Of a stretch of DNA of 64,000 nt, positions 9,088 to 17,248 are shown piece by piece. Within the stretch, counting starts at the first letter, position 1. Each line of letters begins with the position of its first letter. The notes beneath the pieces are model-generated. The model did no database searches and was not told the origin of the DNA. It worked only from the letters and a program-made list of their open reading frames with translations. A program made the position numbers and the translations under genes. Origin of the DNA: Lactococcus lactis (lineage in GTDB: Bacteria > Bacillota > Bacilli > Lactobacillales > Streptococcaceae); contig NZ_CP118969.1 of the NCBI RefSeq assembly GCF_029023865.1, positions 186,001 through 250,000 on the forward strand, written 5' to 3'.

Positions 9088-9243
9088 ATGAAAAATACTC
9101 AGCTGCTAAATGTTGTTTTAGGAATTGTGATGTTTATAGTTGCTATCATTGAGCTCTTTGCGAGAAATAAATTTATTGCGCTGTGCTTGATAGTGGTAGG
9201 AGTGGCAAATTTTACGATTGCATATAATTCTAAACAGAAATAG
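9088..9243 (+). CDS. Small two-helix membrane protein
   Basis: This is a 51-residue product with two hydrophobic segments, at about residues 8-24 and 29-45, separated by 'ELFARNKF', ending in a basic tail. GAAAGG lies nine bases before the ATG at 9088; a longer frame starting at 9049 has no ribosome site. The function is unknown. It lies between rmlB and rmlD with no visible link to rhamnose. Confidence 0.6.
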   Translation: MKNTQLLNVVLGIVMFIVAIIELFARNKFIALCLIVVGVANFTIAYNSKQK

Positions 9244-9280
9244 CCTCTATCAGTAAATAAGTGCGGGAAAGCGTGGAAAT

Positions 9281-9661
9281 ATGATTAATCATATTGGTGG
9301 TTTTGCTGTTAAAGACATTGAACGTTCTATTCAATTTTATGAATCTGTGCTTGCTCCTTTGGGTTATAAACTTCATCATCGCTCCGAAAAATCAGCAAAT
9401 TTTTCGGACAGTATTTCAACAGATCCTTTTGGTGATTTTGCAATTTATGAAGGACAACCTTTCTCTTTTCATTTAGCTTTCCAAGCCAAATTTAATCAAG
9501 AAGTAGATGATTTTAACGAAGCGGCCATAAAGCTTGGTGCTAAAGGATATGGCAGGCCTGGCTATCACAAACATTTTCATGAAAATTATTATGCGGCTTT
9601 TATTTATGACCCTGATGGTTATGCTATAGAAGCAGTTTGCCATAATAATCAACCGCACTAG
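9281..9661 (+). CDS. VOC family (glyoxalase/bleomycin resistance fold) protein
   Basis: The protein has 126 residues and a single vicinal-oxygen-chelate fold. The start 'INHIGGFAVKDIERSIQFYESVLAPLGY' and the end 'YYAAFIYDPDGYAIEAVCH' are typical of the family, with potential metal ligands His near the N-terminus and Glu near the C-terminus. The substrate cannot be told from sequence. It is a further gene interleaved between rmlB and rmlD. Confidence 0.88.
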   Translation: MINHIGGFAVKDIERSIQFYESVLAPLGYKLHHRSEKSANFSDSISTDPFGDFAIYEGQPFSFHLAFQAKFNQEVDDFNEAAIKLGAKGYGRPGYHKHFHENYYAAFIYDPDGYAIEAVCHNNQPH

Positions 9662-9718
9662 GATTTAACATTTTAAATGACAAATCTCTCAGTAGAAAGA
9701 TTAAAGATTGGAGAACAA

Positions 9719-10618
9719 ATGATTTTAATAACAGGTGGAAATGGACAACTTGGAACAGAGTTGCGTCATTTACTTGATGAACGTGGCATAGCTTATACAG
9801 CAACAGATGCTAAAGAACTCGATATTACTGACGGCGTCGCTGTTGATAAATTCTTTGATGAAAATAAACCTGAACTTGTCTATCATTGTGCGGCTTATAC
9901 AGCTGTTGATAAAGCTGAAGACGAAGGTCGTGAACTTGATGAAAAAATCAATGTTGATGGAACTAAAAATGTAGCCGAAGCGGCAGCACGTGTTGGGGCA
10001 ACACTCGTTTATATTTCAACTGACTATGTTTTTGGCGGAACTTTGCCAATTGGCCAAGAGTGGCCGGTTGATGCACCAAAAGCTCCTGAATCTGAATATG
10101 GGCGGACGAAACATCTTGGTGAAGAAGCAGTTGTGGCTTCTGGTGTAAAACATTACATCATCCGTACTGCTTGGGTTTTTGGTTCTTATGGACCAAACTT
10201 TGTCTTCACAATGCAAAACTTGGCGACACGTTTTCCAGAATTAACCGTTGTTAATGATCAACACGGCAGACCAACTTGGACACGTACACTTGCTGAATTT
10301 ATGGTTTATTTGGTTAATGAAAAAGCTGATTTTGGTTTTTATCATCTAACAAACGATGCTGCGCCTGGTGAAGATGTGACTTGGTTTGATTTTGCTAAAG
10401 AAATCTTGAAAGACACAGATGTGCTCGTTAAACCTGTGGATTCAAGCAAATTCCCGGCAAAAGCAAAACGTCCATTTAATTCAACAATGAGTCTTGAAAA
10501 AGCAAAAGCGACAGGTTTTGTCATTCCAACATGGCAAGAAGCTTTAGCAAGTATGCTTGAAAAAGGCGATTTGCGTGAAAATAAAGATGGCGTAAAAGGC
10601 GAAATTAACAAAAAATAA
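9719..10618 (+). CDS. rmlD: dTDP-4-dehydrorhamnose reductase
   Basis: RmlD reduces dTDP-4-keto-L-rhamnose to dTDP-L-rhamnose, the donor for the Rgp glycosyltransferases. The 299-residue product has 'GGNGQLGTEL' near the N-terminus, 'STDYVFGG' and the catalytic 'YGRTKHLGE' (YxxxK). The start is the ATG at 9719, preceded by GGAGA; the upstream ATG at 9677 would add 14 residues before the Rossmann strand. The usual length is about 285-300. Confidence 0.96.
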   Translation: MILITGGNGQLGTELRHLLDERGIAYTATDAKELDITDGVAVDKFFDENKPELVYHCAAYTAVDKAEDEGRELDEKINVDGTKNVAEAAARVGATLVYISTDYVFGGTLPIGQEWPVDAPKAPESEYGRTKHLGEEAVVASGVKHYIIRTAWVFGSYGPNFVFTMQNLATRFPELTVVNDQHGRPTWTRTLAEFMVYLVNEKADFGFYHLTNDAAPGEDVTWFDFAKEILKDTDVLVKPVDSSKFPAKAKRPFNSTMSLEKAKATGFVIPTWQEALASMLEKGDLRENKDGVKGEINKK

Positions 10619-10648
10619 TGACTCTGTCATTAAAATAAACTAATTGAA

Positions 10649-10693
10649 AATTCTGTCAGCGACCTGCAAAAGCTCGTCAGTACTGACAGAATT
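10649..10693. terminator. CTGTCAG/CTGACAG inverted pair after rmlD
   Basis: AATTCTGTCAG (10649-10659) and CTGACAGAATT (10683-10693) are exact complements. The spacer holds a further palindrome GTCAGTACTGAC running into the right arm. Only a short T-rich stretch follows, so termination may be partial, leaving rgpA linked to the rml genes. Confidence 0.5.
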
Positions 10694-10716
10694 CTCATTT
10701 TGAGAGGCTGAAATAA

Positions 10717-10737
10717 TCACTAAATAAATTTTAGTGA
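10717..10737 (+). promoter_or_regulatory. Hairpin directly before the rgpA ribosome binding site
   Basis: TCACTAAA and TTTAGTGA pair around a short A/T loop and end about three bases before AAAGGA of rgpA. It has no T-tract. A stabilising or translation-modulating leader is possible. Confidence 0.4.
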
Positions 10738-10751
10738 GTAAAAGGAACAAC

Positions 10752-11960
10752 ATGAAAAAACACGTTTTTATCATTGGTAGCCGTGGCTTACCAGCGAAAT
10801 ATGGAGGGTTTGAAACATTTGTTGAAGAACTCGTCAAACATCAAAATAATAAAAATATAAAATATCATGTAGCTTGTCAAAGTGAGAATTCAGACATGGC
10901 ACTACCTGGAGAACATTTTGAGTATCTTGGAGCAGATTGTTTTGTAATTAAGTTACCCAAAATTGGTTCAGCACGTGTGATTGCTTATGATATTTTAGCC
11001 ATTAATGCGGCACTTAAATATTGTAAAAAAGAAGAAATCAAAGCGCCTATTTTTTATATTCTTGGGAATACAGCAGGTGGATTTATTGGCCACTATGCCA
11101 ATAAAATCCATAAACTTGGTGGAAAATTATTTGTCAATCCTGATGGATTGGAATGGAAAAGAACCAAGTGGGCAGCACCAATTCGTTCTTATTTGAAATT
11201 TGCTGAGAAAAAAATGGTGCGATATGCTGATTTGATTATTTCAGATAACGCAGGAATTAAAGAATATTTAACAAGTGAATATGGACAAGTTGAATCAGAA
11301 GTGATTGCTTATGGAACAGAAAAGTTCAAGTCCGATTTGACAGAATCAGAAACTCTGGTAAAATATAAAGTTAATGATTATTATTTGATTGTAGGGCGTT
11401 TTGTGCCTGAAAATAATTATGAAACGCTAATTAGAGACTTCATGAAAAGTTCAACAAAACGAGACCTTGTGATTATTACTAATCACGAAGGGAATGCTTA
11501 CTTCAAAGAATTGCGCGAAAAAACGCAATTCGACAAGGATGCACGAATTAAATTTGTTGGAACAGTCTATAATCAAAACGAATTGAGATATATTCGTGAA
11601 CATGCCTTTGCTTATTTACATGGTCATGAGGTAGGGGGGACAAATCCTGGATTGCTTGAGGCCATGTGGTCAACAGCGGTCAATGTTGTTTTAGGAGTCA
11701 ATTTCAACCGGACGACAGCAGGCGATTCCGTCATTTATTTTGACAAGGAAAATTTACTGACAACTTTGTCAGAAGTTGAAAATTTGACCCCAGATGAAGG
11801 TCAAAGATTACACGAAAAAGCTCAGGCAATTATCGAAGAAAAATATACTTGGGAGCATATTTGTGCTCAATATGAGGACCTTTTCGCTCCAAAGTTTACT
11901 GATGAGTCTGAGCCTTTAAGAAAAATGGAGAACCTAGCCAGAGGCGGAGATGAGAGTTAA
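10752..11960 (+). CDS. rgpA: Rhamnosyltransferase RgpA (DUF1972 / GT4)
   Basis: RgpA adds the first rhamnose to the lipid-linked primer of the rhamnan in the streptococcal and lactococcal pathway. The 402-residue product starts 'HVFIIGSRGLPAKYGGFETFVEEL', the DUF1972 N-terminal signature, and has a GT4 C-terminal half with 'HGHEVGGTNPGLLEAM' (nucleotide-sugar binding Glu). The start is the ATG at 10752 after AAAGGA. The gene overlaps rgpB by 11 bp. Confidence 0.93.
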   Translation: MKKHVFIIGSRGLPAKYGGFETFVEELVKHQNNKNIKYHVACQSENSDMALPGEHFEYLGADCFVIKLPKIGSARVIAYDILAINAALKYCKKEEIKAPIFYILGNTAGGFIGHYANKIHKLGGKLFVNPDGLEWKRTKWAAPIRSYLKFAEKKMVRYADLIISDNAGIKEYLTSEYGQVESEVIAYGTEKFKSDLTESETLVKYKVNDYYLIVGRFVPENNYETLIRDFMKSSTKRDLVIITNHEGNAYFKELREKTQFDKDARIKFVGTVYNQNELRYIREHAFAYLHGHEVGGTNPGLLEAMWSTAVNVVLGVNFNRTTAGDSVIYFDKENLLTTLSEVENLTPDEGQRLHEKAQAIIEEKYTWEHICAQYEDLFAPKFTDESEPLRKMENLARGGDES

Positions 11961-12888
11961 TATTTTAATGTCAACCTACAACGGCGAGAAGTTCGTCGCT
12001 GATCAGATTGAGAGTATTCAAAAACAAACTTATACTGACTGGAATTTAATTATTCGTGACGATGGTTCAATTGATAGAACCTGCGAAATTGTTGATGATT
12101 TTGTCAGTAAAGACAACAGAATTAAATTAATTCGAGCTGAAAATGTTGGGGTGATTAAATCCTTTCATGAGCTTGTAACAGATAATAACAATGCTGACTT
12201 CTATTTTTTTGCTGACCAAGATGATTATTGGTTGCCAGAGAAGCTATCAGTAATGCTAGAAGAAACTAAGAAACATGATAATAGTAAACCGGTTATGTAT
12301 TATACAGATTTGAAAGTTACTGACAGAAACCTTAATGTGACTTCGGAATCCATGATACGCAGTCAGTCTGACCATGCAAATACAAAGCTTGTTCAAGAAT
12401 TGACCGAGAATACGGTCACAGGCGGAGCGAGTATGATTAATCATGAGCTTGCACAACTTTGGCAAAGCACAAATGATATTATTATGCATGATTGGTATTT
12501 GGCAATTGTAGCAGCTGCACTCGGTGAGTTGGTTTATATTGACCAACCTACTCATCTTTATCGTCAGCACGATTCTAATGTTTTGGGAGCAAGAACCCTC
12601 TCAAAACGGATAAAAAAATGGACACACCCAAACTTATGGTTTGAAAAATATTGGTGGCTCATTACAGCCAGTCAAAAACAAGCTCAAAAATTACTGACAG
12701 AAAATTTGTCACTAATGTCGGAAGATGACAAAGCGCTTGTGACAGCTTATGTCAATATTTTAGCAGAACCGAAAGCAAAGCGTCGTCAAATTCTTGAACA
12801 ATATGATTTACGTAAAAATAAAAATTATCATACAAGAATTTTTCGAACACTTATCATCACAAAATTTGCATATAAAGGAAAAAAATAA
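11950..12888 (+). CDS. rgpB: Rhamnosyltransferase RgpB (GT2)
   Basis: A 312-residue GT-A fold glycosyltransferase that extends the rhamnan. The family 2 core is clear: 'NILMSTYNGEKFVADQIESI', 'IRDDGSIDRT' and 'FADQDDYWLPEKL', which contains the DxD. The ATG at 11950 lies inside the end of rgpA, after GGCGGAG. The stop is directly followed by the rgpC ATG. Two CTGACAG tags lie in the coding region (about 12322 and 12693). Confidence 0.92.
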   Translation: MRVNILMSTYNGEKFVADQIESIQKQTYTDWNLIIRDDGSIDRTCEIVDDFVSKDNRIKLIRAENVGVIKSFHELVTDNNNADFYFFADQDDYWLPEKLSVMLEETKKHDNSKPVMYYTDLKVTDRNLNVTSESMIRSQSDHANTKLVQELTENTVTGGASMINHELAQLWQSTNDIIMHDWYLAIVAAALGELVYIDQPTHLYRQHDSNVLGARTLSKRIKKWTHPNLWFEKYWWLITASQKQAQKLLTENLSLMSEDDKALVTAYVNILAEPKAKRRQILEQYDLRKNKNYHTRIFRTLIITKFAYKGKK

Positions 12889-13698
12889 ATGAATTTCTTC
12901 AGCCGTAGAAATCAAATTCTACTTAAAGAGTTAATTAAAACTGACTTTAAACTTCGTTACCAAGGAAGTGTCATAGGTTACCTATGGTCTATCTTAAAAC
13001 CCCTTTTACTTTTCTTGATTCTCTATCTCGTCTTCGTAAGATTCATGCGTTTTGGGGAAGCAATTCCTCACTTTGCTGTTGCTCTGTTACTCGGGATTAC
13101 AATCTGGAATTTCTTTAGTGAAGCAACAAATATGGGAATGCTCTCAATTGTCAGCCGTGGAGATTTATTGCGAAAAGTTAACTTTTCAAAGCCTGTCCTC
13201 ATCTTCTCAGTTGTTGCCAACGCTTTTATTAATTTAATGATTTCTTTAGTTGTCGTTATTATCTTTGCTTTAATTAATGGCGTACAAATGAGCTGGACAG
13301 TAATATTCGCCGTTCCTTTACTTCTAGAATTAATCATCTTCACGATGGGAATTGCCTTTATCCTTTCAACCCTTTTTGTTTATTTCCGTGATTTAGGACC
13401 AATTTGGGAAGTAGTAATGCAAGCAGCTTTCTACGGAACACCAATTATCTATCCAGTAACACAAATCTCAACTTCACATCTTGAAATTGCCAAAATATTG
13501 ATGCTTAATCCAATGGCTCAAATTGTTCAAGATATGCGTTATATTTTAACTTTTAGTAACAATGCCAATCCAACACTATGGCAAATGTGGCACAATCCTT
13601 TTGTAATTATCGTTCCATATATCTTGCCGATTCTTGTATTCGGACTTGGACTTTGGATATTTACTAAAAACTCTAAGAAATTCGCAGAAGTTATTTAA
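12889..13698 (+). CDS. rgpC: Polysaccharide ABC transporter permease RgpC
   Basis: RgpC with RgpD exports the lipid-linked rhamnan across the membrane, like Wzm/Wzt and TagGH. The 269-residue product has six predicted membrane helices and the ABC-2 start 'LIKTDFKLRYQGSVIGYLWSILKP', typical of this subfamily. AAAGGA lies in the rgpB end, and the ATG directly follows the rgpB stop. rgpD follows after 13 bp. Confidence 0.95.
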   Translation: MNFFSRRNQILLKELIKTDFKLRYQGSVIGYLWSILKPLLLFLILYLVFVRFMRFGEAIPHFAVALLLGITIWNFFSEATNMGMLSIVSRGDLLRKVNFSKPVLIFSVVANAFINLMISLVVVIIFALINGVQMSWTVIFAVPLLLELIIFTMGIAFILSTLFVYFRDLGPIWEVVMQAAFYGTPIIYPVTQISTSHLEIAKILMLNPMAQIVQDMRYILTFSNNANPTLWQMWHNPFVIIVPYILPILVFGLGLWIFTKNSKKFAEVI

Positions 13699-13711
13699 TT
13701 AAGGAGACAAA

Positions 13712-14905
13712 ATGGCTGAATTAGCAGTAAAAATTGATCATGTAAGTAAGTATTTTCGTCTTCCGACAGAAGCGAGTACAAGCCTTCGGACAACTCTTGT
13801 CAATCGATTTAGAGGAATCAAAGGTTATAAAGAACAACATGTCCTAAAAGACATTGATTTTGAAGTAGAAAAAGGTGATTTCTTTGGGATTGTTGGTCGT
13901 AATGGGTCAGGTAAATCAACACTTTTAAAAATCATTTCTCAAATTTATGTTCCAGAAAAAGGAAAAGTTACCGTTAATGGTAAATTAGTTTCTTTCATTG
14001 AACTTGGTGTTGGTTTCAATCCCGAGCTTACAGGCCGTGAAAATGTTTATATGAACGGTGCGATGCTTGGATTTTCAACTCAAGAAATTGATGAAATGTA
14101 TGACGAAATTGTCGATTTTGCAGAGTTACATGAGTTTATGAACCAAAAACTCAAAAATTATTCTAGTGGAATGCAAGTTCGTTTGGCTTTCTCAGTTGCT
14201 ATCAAAGCAAGAGGAGATGTTCTTGTTTTAGATGAAGTTTTGGCTGTTGGGGATGAAGCATTCCAAAGAAAATGTAATGATTATTTCTTGGAAAGAAAAA
14301 AATCTGGATTGACAACCATTTTAGTTACCCATGACATGAATGCCGTAAAAAAATATTGTAATAAAGCGGTACTTATCGAAGATGGTCTAATTAAAGTTGC
14401 AGGAAATGTAGATAAAGTTGCTAACCAATACAGTTTGGACAATTTAAAACGTCTTAAAGCGGCTCAAGAAGAATCAACAGAAGAAGTTGAAGAGTTTGTC
14501 AGTGATTTAAAAGTAAATTTATTATCACCAGTACAAACAACGCCAGAACAACCCATTAAATTTGAAGTTTCTTATAATGTTAAAGAAGATATTAAAACTT
14601 ATGTTGCTTTCTCATTAACCGATGCAGACCGTAATATCTGGATTTATAATGACAACTCAATGGATTACCTGACCGAAGGTCAAGGTGAAAAACGAGCTGT
14701 TTATGAATGCAAACTAGACCAAGTTAATAATTTAAAACTCAAGCTACAAGTTTCAGTGCGGAATGCCAAAGATGAAATGGTTGCTTATGATATCGATGAA
14801 AAAATCATTATTATTAATCGTCTCGACATTCCAAAAGATGACCTCAGTGCTAAAGATTCAGCAAGCGGCCTAATCTTGCGGAATGGAGATTGGAATTTTG
14901 GTTAA
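13712..14905 (+). CDS. rgpD: Polysaccharide ABC transporter ATPase RgpD
   Basis: A 397-residue ATPase. The N-terminal 245 residues form the ABC domain, with Walker A 'GRNGSGKST', signature 'YSSGMQVRL' and Walker B 'VLVLDEVLAVGDE'. The C-terminal 150 residues form a beta-rich domain like the carbohydrate-binding domain of Wzt, which in such systems recognises the finished chain. The last 23 bases overlap the next gene. Confidence 0.94.
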   Translation: MAELAVKIDHVSKYFRLPTEASTSLRTTLVNRFRGIKGYKEQHVLKDIDFEVEKGDFFGIVGRNGSGKSTLLKIISQIYVPEKGKVTVNGKLVSFIELGVGFNPELTGRENVYMNGAMLGFSTQEIDEMYDEIVDFAELHEFMNQKLKNYSSGMQVRLAFSVAIKARGDVLVLDEVLAVGDEAFQRKCNDYFLERKKSGLTTILVTHDMNAVKKYCNKAVLIEDGLIKVAGNVDKVANQYSLDNLKRLKAAQEESTEEVEEFVSDLKVNLLSPVQTTPEQPIKFEVSYNVKEDIKTYVAFSLTDADRNIWIYNDNSMDYLTEGQGEKRAVYECKLDQVNNLKLKLQVSVRNAKDEMVAYDIDEKIIIINRLDIPKDDLSAKDSASGLILRNGDWNFG

Positions 14906-16274
14906 AGAAAAGACTCAAACTAAAAAATTAATGAAACCAGAGCGACTTTTTTTAATTGTTACTCTTGTTGCTGGCTTGATTTTTGCGATTGCTCAACCAC
15001 TTTTTATTGAGCCGGATTCAAGTTATCATTTTGATAAATCGTCTTATCTTTCAAATACAGTTGTGGATAGAACAAAAATTGGCTTTCCTGCTGAGGATTA
15101 TCAATCAGCACCCCTTCCTTTTACAACGGTCACAACGAAAATGAAAGATGGAACTTATTTCAAAGATTTTTTTGAAACAAAACTTCCACTGGTTTCTAAA
15201 AGTAAAGTAACAGATAAGCGTGCCTTAGGAAAAAAATGGTATCAGGATATCATGCATTTGATTCCTGCTTTGGGCGTAAAAGTGGGTTATATGATTTACC
15301 CATCAGTAGGTTCGATGGTCTTGGTTGCTCGGTTATTTAGTTTAATTTTCTTTGTTTTGACGATGTATTTTATCATCAAAAAACTAAAAGCTTACCAAAT
15401 GATATTCACAATCATATCTGTCACTCCTGTTGCTATTCAATTTGCTACAAGTTTAAGTTATGATTCTTATAATTATATTGTTTTTGCTTGGCTAAGTGCA
15501 ACCTTGATTAACTTGGCAGTAGAGTTGCAAGAAAATAAAGAAATTCAGCTAAAAGATTTTTTCTTAAGAATTATTCTTCCGTCGATTGCCTTGTATTTTT
15601 CAAAGGCCAACTCACGCTTACTTTATTTAATTGTTTTGGCAGTATTTATAGTAATAGTTGCGAAAAAATTAAAACTTAGCTTAACAAAACTACAAGTTCT
15701 TATTGGAAGTGGTGTATTAATTGGCCTAGGAGCTTTGGTTTATATTTTTAGATATCATGACCAATTATGCCTTGTAGTAAGTAAGTTCCTTTACACGTTC
15801 ATGGAGCCTTATTACTCAGTATTAACAACTCAAGTTATCAGTGGAACTTCAACAGCAGCAATACCTGCTTGGTTTTATCCAATCCAATATGGTGCATTAA
15901 TTCTTTTATTCTTATCTTATACTAAAGAACAAGTGCCGCGTTGGTTTGCATGGTTAGGTTTACTTATTAACTTGATTAATCTGTTTGGAGTATTATTTAA
16001 ATTTGCCATTGACCCAGCTTTTACTGAACACGTAATCACAGGGCCACAAGGAAGATACTTCACAGTCTTTATCTTACTCTTGGCACCAATTTTGGCCCTT
16101 CTAGCCCAAAAAATTTCAGTTAAATCAACTGGAAGTTGGTTGAGAAGAATCGTACTTTTTGTTAGTTTAATGGCCCTTGCCTTGAACTTAGGTGTTACCA
16201 CACTTAGGTCTTACCACTTGCATCTACCAATGGATGAATACCGCTCAGGAATAGAACATTATATCTTTAAATAG
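14883..16274 (+). CDS. DUF2142 polytopic membrane protein, possible GT-C glycosyltransferase (first of two)
   Basis: The product has about 463 residues and 10 or more hydrophobic segments. The first external loop holds 'LFIEPDSSYHFDKS', an acidic-His motif like the catalytic loop of GT-C enzymes that use lipid-linked sugars. 'GPQGRYFTVF' lies near the C-terminus. A second protein of the same kind is found at 28732-30111. The start is uncertain: the ATG at 14883 overlaps rgpD by 23 bp and lacks a strong ribosome site, and TTG codons around 14893-14899 or the ATG at 14931 are alternatives. It probably transfers or modifies sugars outside the membrane. Confidence 0.8.
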   Translation: MEIGILVKEKTQTKKLMKPERLFLIVTLVAGLIFAIAQPLFIEPDSSYHFDKSSYLSNTVVDRTKIGFPAEDYQSAPLPFTTVTTKMKDGTYFKDFFETKLPLVSKSKVTDKRALGKKWYQDIMHLIPALGVKVGYMIYPSVGSMVLVARLFSLIFFVLTMYFIIKKLKAYQMIFTIISVTPVAIQFATSLSYDSYNYIVFAWLSATLINLAVELQENKEIQLKDFFLRIILPSIALYFSKANSRLLYLIVLAVFIVIVAKKLKLSLTKLQVLIGSGVLIGLGALVYIFRYHDQLCLVVSKFLYTFMEPYYSVLTTQVISGTSTAAIPAWFYPIQYGALILLFLSYTKEQVPRWFAWLGLLINLINLFGVLFKFAIDPAFTEHVITGPQGRYFTVFILLLAPILALLAQKISVKSTGSWLRRIVLFVSLMALALNLGVTTLRSYHLHLPMDEYRSGIEHYIFK

Positions 16275-16282
16275 GTGAAATT

Positions 16283-17248
16283 ATGGATAAAAAAGTATCA
16301 GTCGTAGTGACATGTTATAATCATGAAAAATACATTGAGGAATGCTTGCGCAGTATCTTTGGGCAAACTCATCAAGAAATAGAACTCTTAATTTTTAATG
16401 ATGGTTCAACAGATGCTTCTGGAGAGGTAATTTCAGAAGTGTTGCAAGATTCTCCGTTTACAGAAACACATTATTTTTCAGAAAAAAATAGAGGTTTGGC
16501 CTACGTCCGAAATGATGCTTTGAGTAAAATGACTGGCGATTTTCTGTTGTTCGTAGATAGTGATAACTTTTTAAATGATGATCATATCGAAAAATTACTG
16601 ACAGAATTGTCAGTAACAAATTCAGACATTGCTTATTGTCAACTTTGGGATTTTAATGCCCAAAGAGACGTTTTACGTCCAGACTTAGAATACAGCTTTG
16701 AAAAAGAAATTGTGGGGAATTTAATTGATGCCTCATCACTTGTCAGGACTTCTAAGATTGTTGATGCAAAATTTGATGAATCTTTGAATAACCAAACTCT
16801 TGAAGATTACGACTTTTGGCTTAATTTAATTATAAACAATGAAGCAAAACCAGTTTATGTCTCCACTACAAAGTTAAATTATAGAGTATTAAATGAGTCC
16901 TTAAGTAAGCGCGGCAATTGGGAAAATTATTATAAATCCTATTTCTATATCATCAACAAATATATTCAAAAAATTCCAGCAGAATTGATAGAAGCCTTAC
17001 AAAAAAATTTACTACTTTGGGTAGACAACTACCAAAATCTAGTAATTGATAGTGAGCAAAAACTTGCTGACAAAGAACAAGAACTCATTAATCATAATAC
17101 CCAAGAAGAGATAATGAGAAAAATCATAGCTGACAAAGATACTCATATTGCTAACCAAGAAAAAATGATTTCTGATATCACCAACTCCCTAGCTTATCGA
17201 ATATTAAACAAACTTCTACACCCCTTAGGAAAGAAACATGAACAATAA
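16283..17248 (+). CDS. rgpE: Glycosyltransferase RgpE (GT2) with coiled-coil tail
   Basis: A 321-residue family 2 glycosyltransferase. The GT-A core spans residues 1-220, with 'VVVTCYNHEKYIEECL', 'FNDGSTDAS' and 'LFVDSDNFL'. Residues about 255-310 are a charged heptad-like stretch ('SEQKLADKEQELINH' onwards) that may be coiled coil. The place between rgpD and rgpF matches rgpE. A TTACTGACAG tag lies at about 16595, the last one before a 16.8-kb stretch without the motif. It overlaps rgpF by 11 bp. Confidence 0.85.
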   Translation: MDKKVSVVVTCYNHEKYIEECLRSIFGQTHQEIELLIFNDGSTDASGEVISEVLQDSPFTETHYFSEKNRGLAYVRNDALSKMTGDFLLFVDSDNFLNDDHIEKLLTELSVTNSDIAYCQLWDFNAQRDVLRPDLEYSFEKEIVGNLIDASSLVRTSKIVDAKFDESLNNQTLEDYDFWLNLIINNEAKPVYVSTTKLNYRVLNESLSKRGNWENYYKSYFYIINKYIQKIPAELIEALQKNLLLWVDNYQNLVIDSEQKLADKEQELINHNTQEEIMRKIIADKDTHIANQEKMISDITNSLAYRILNKLLHPLGKKHEQ

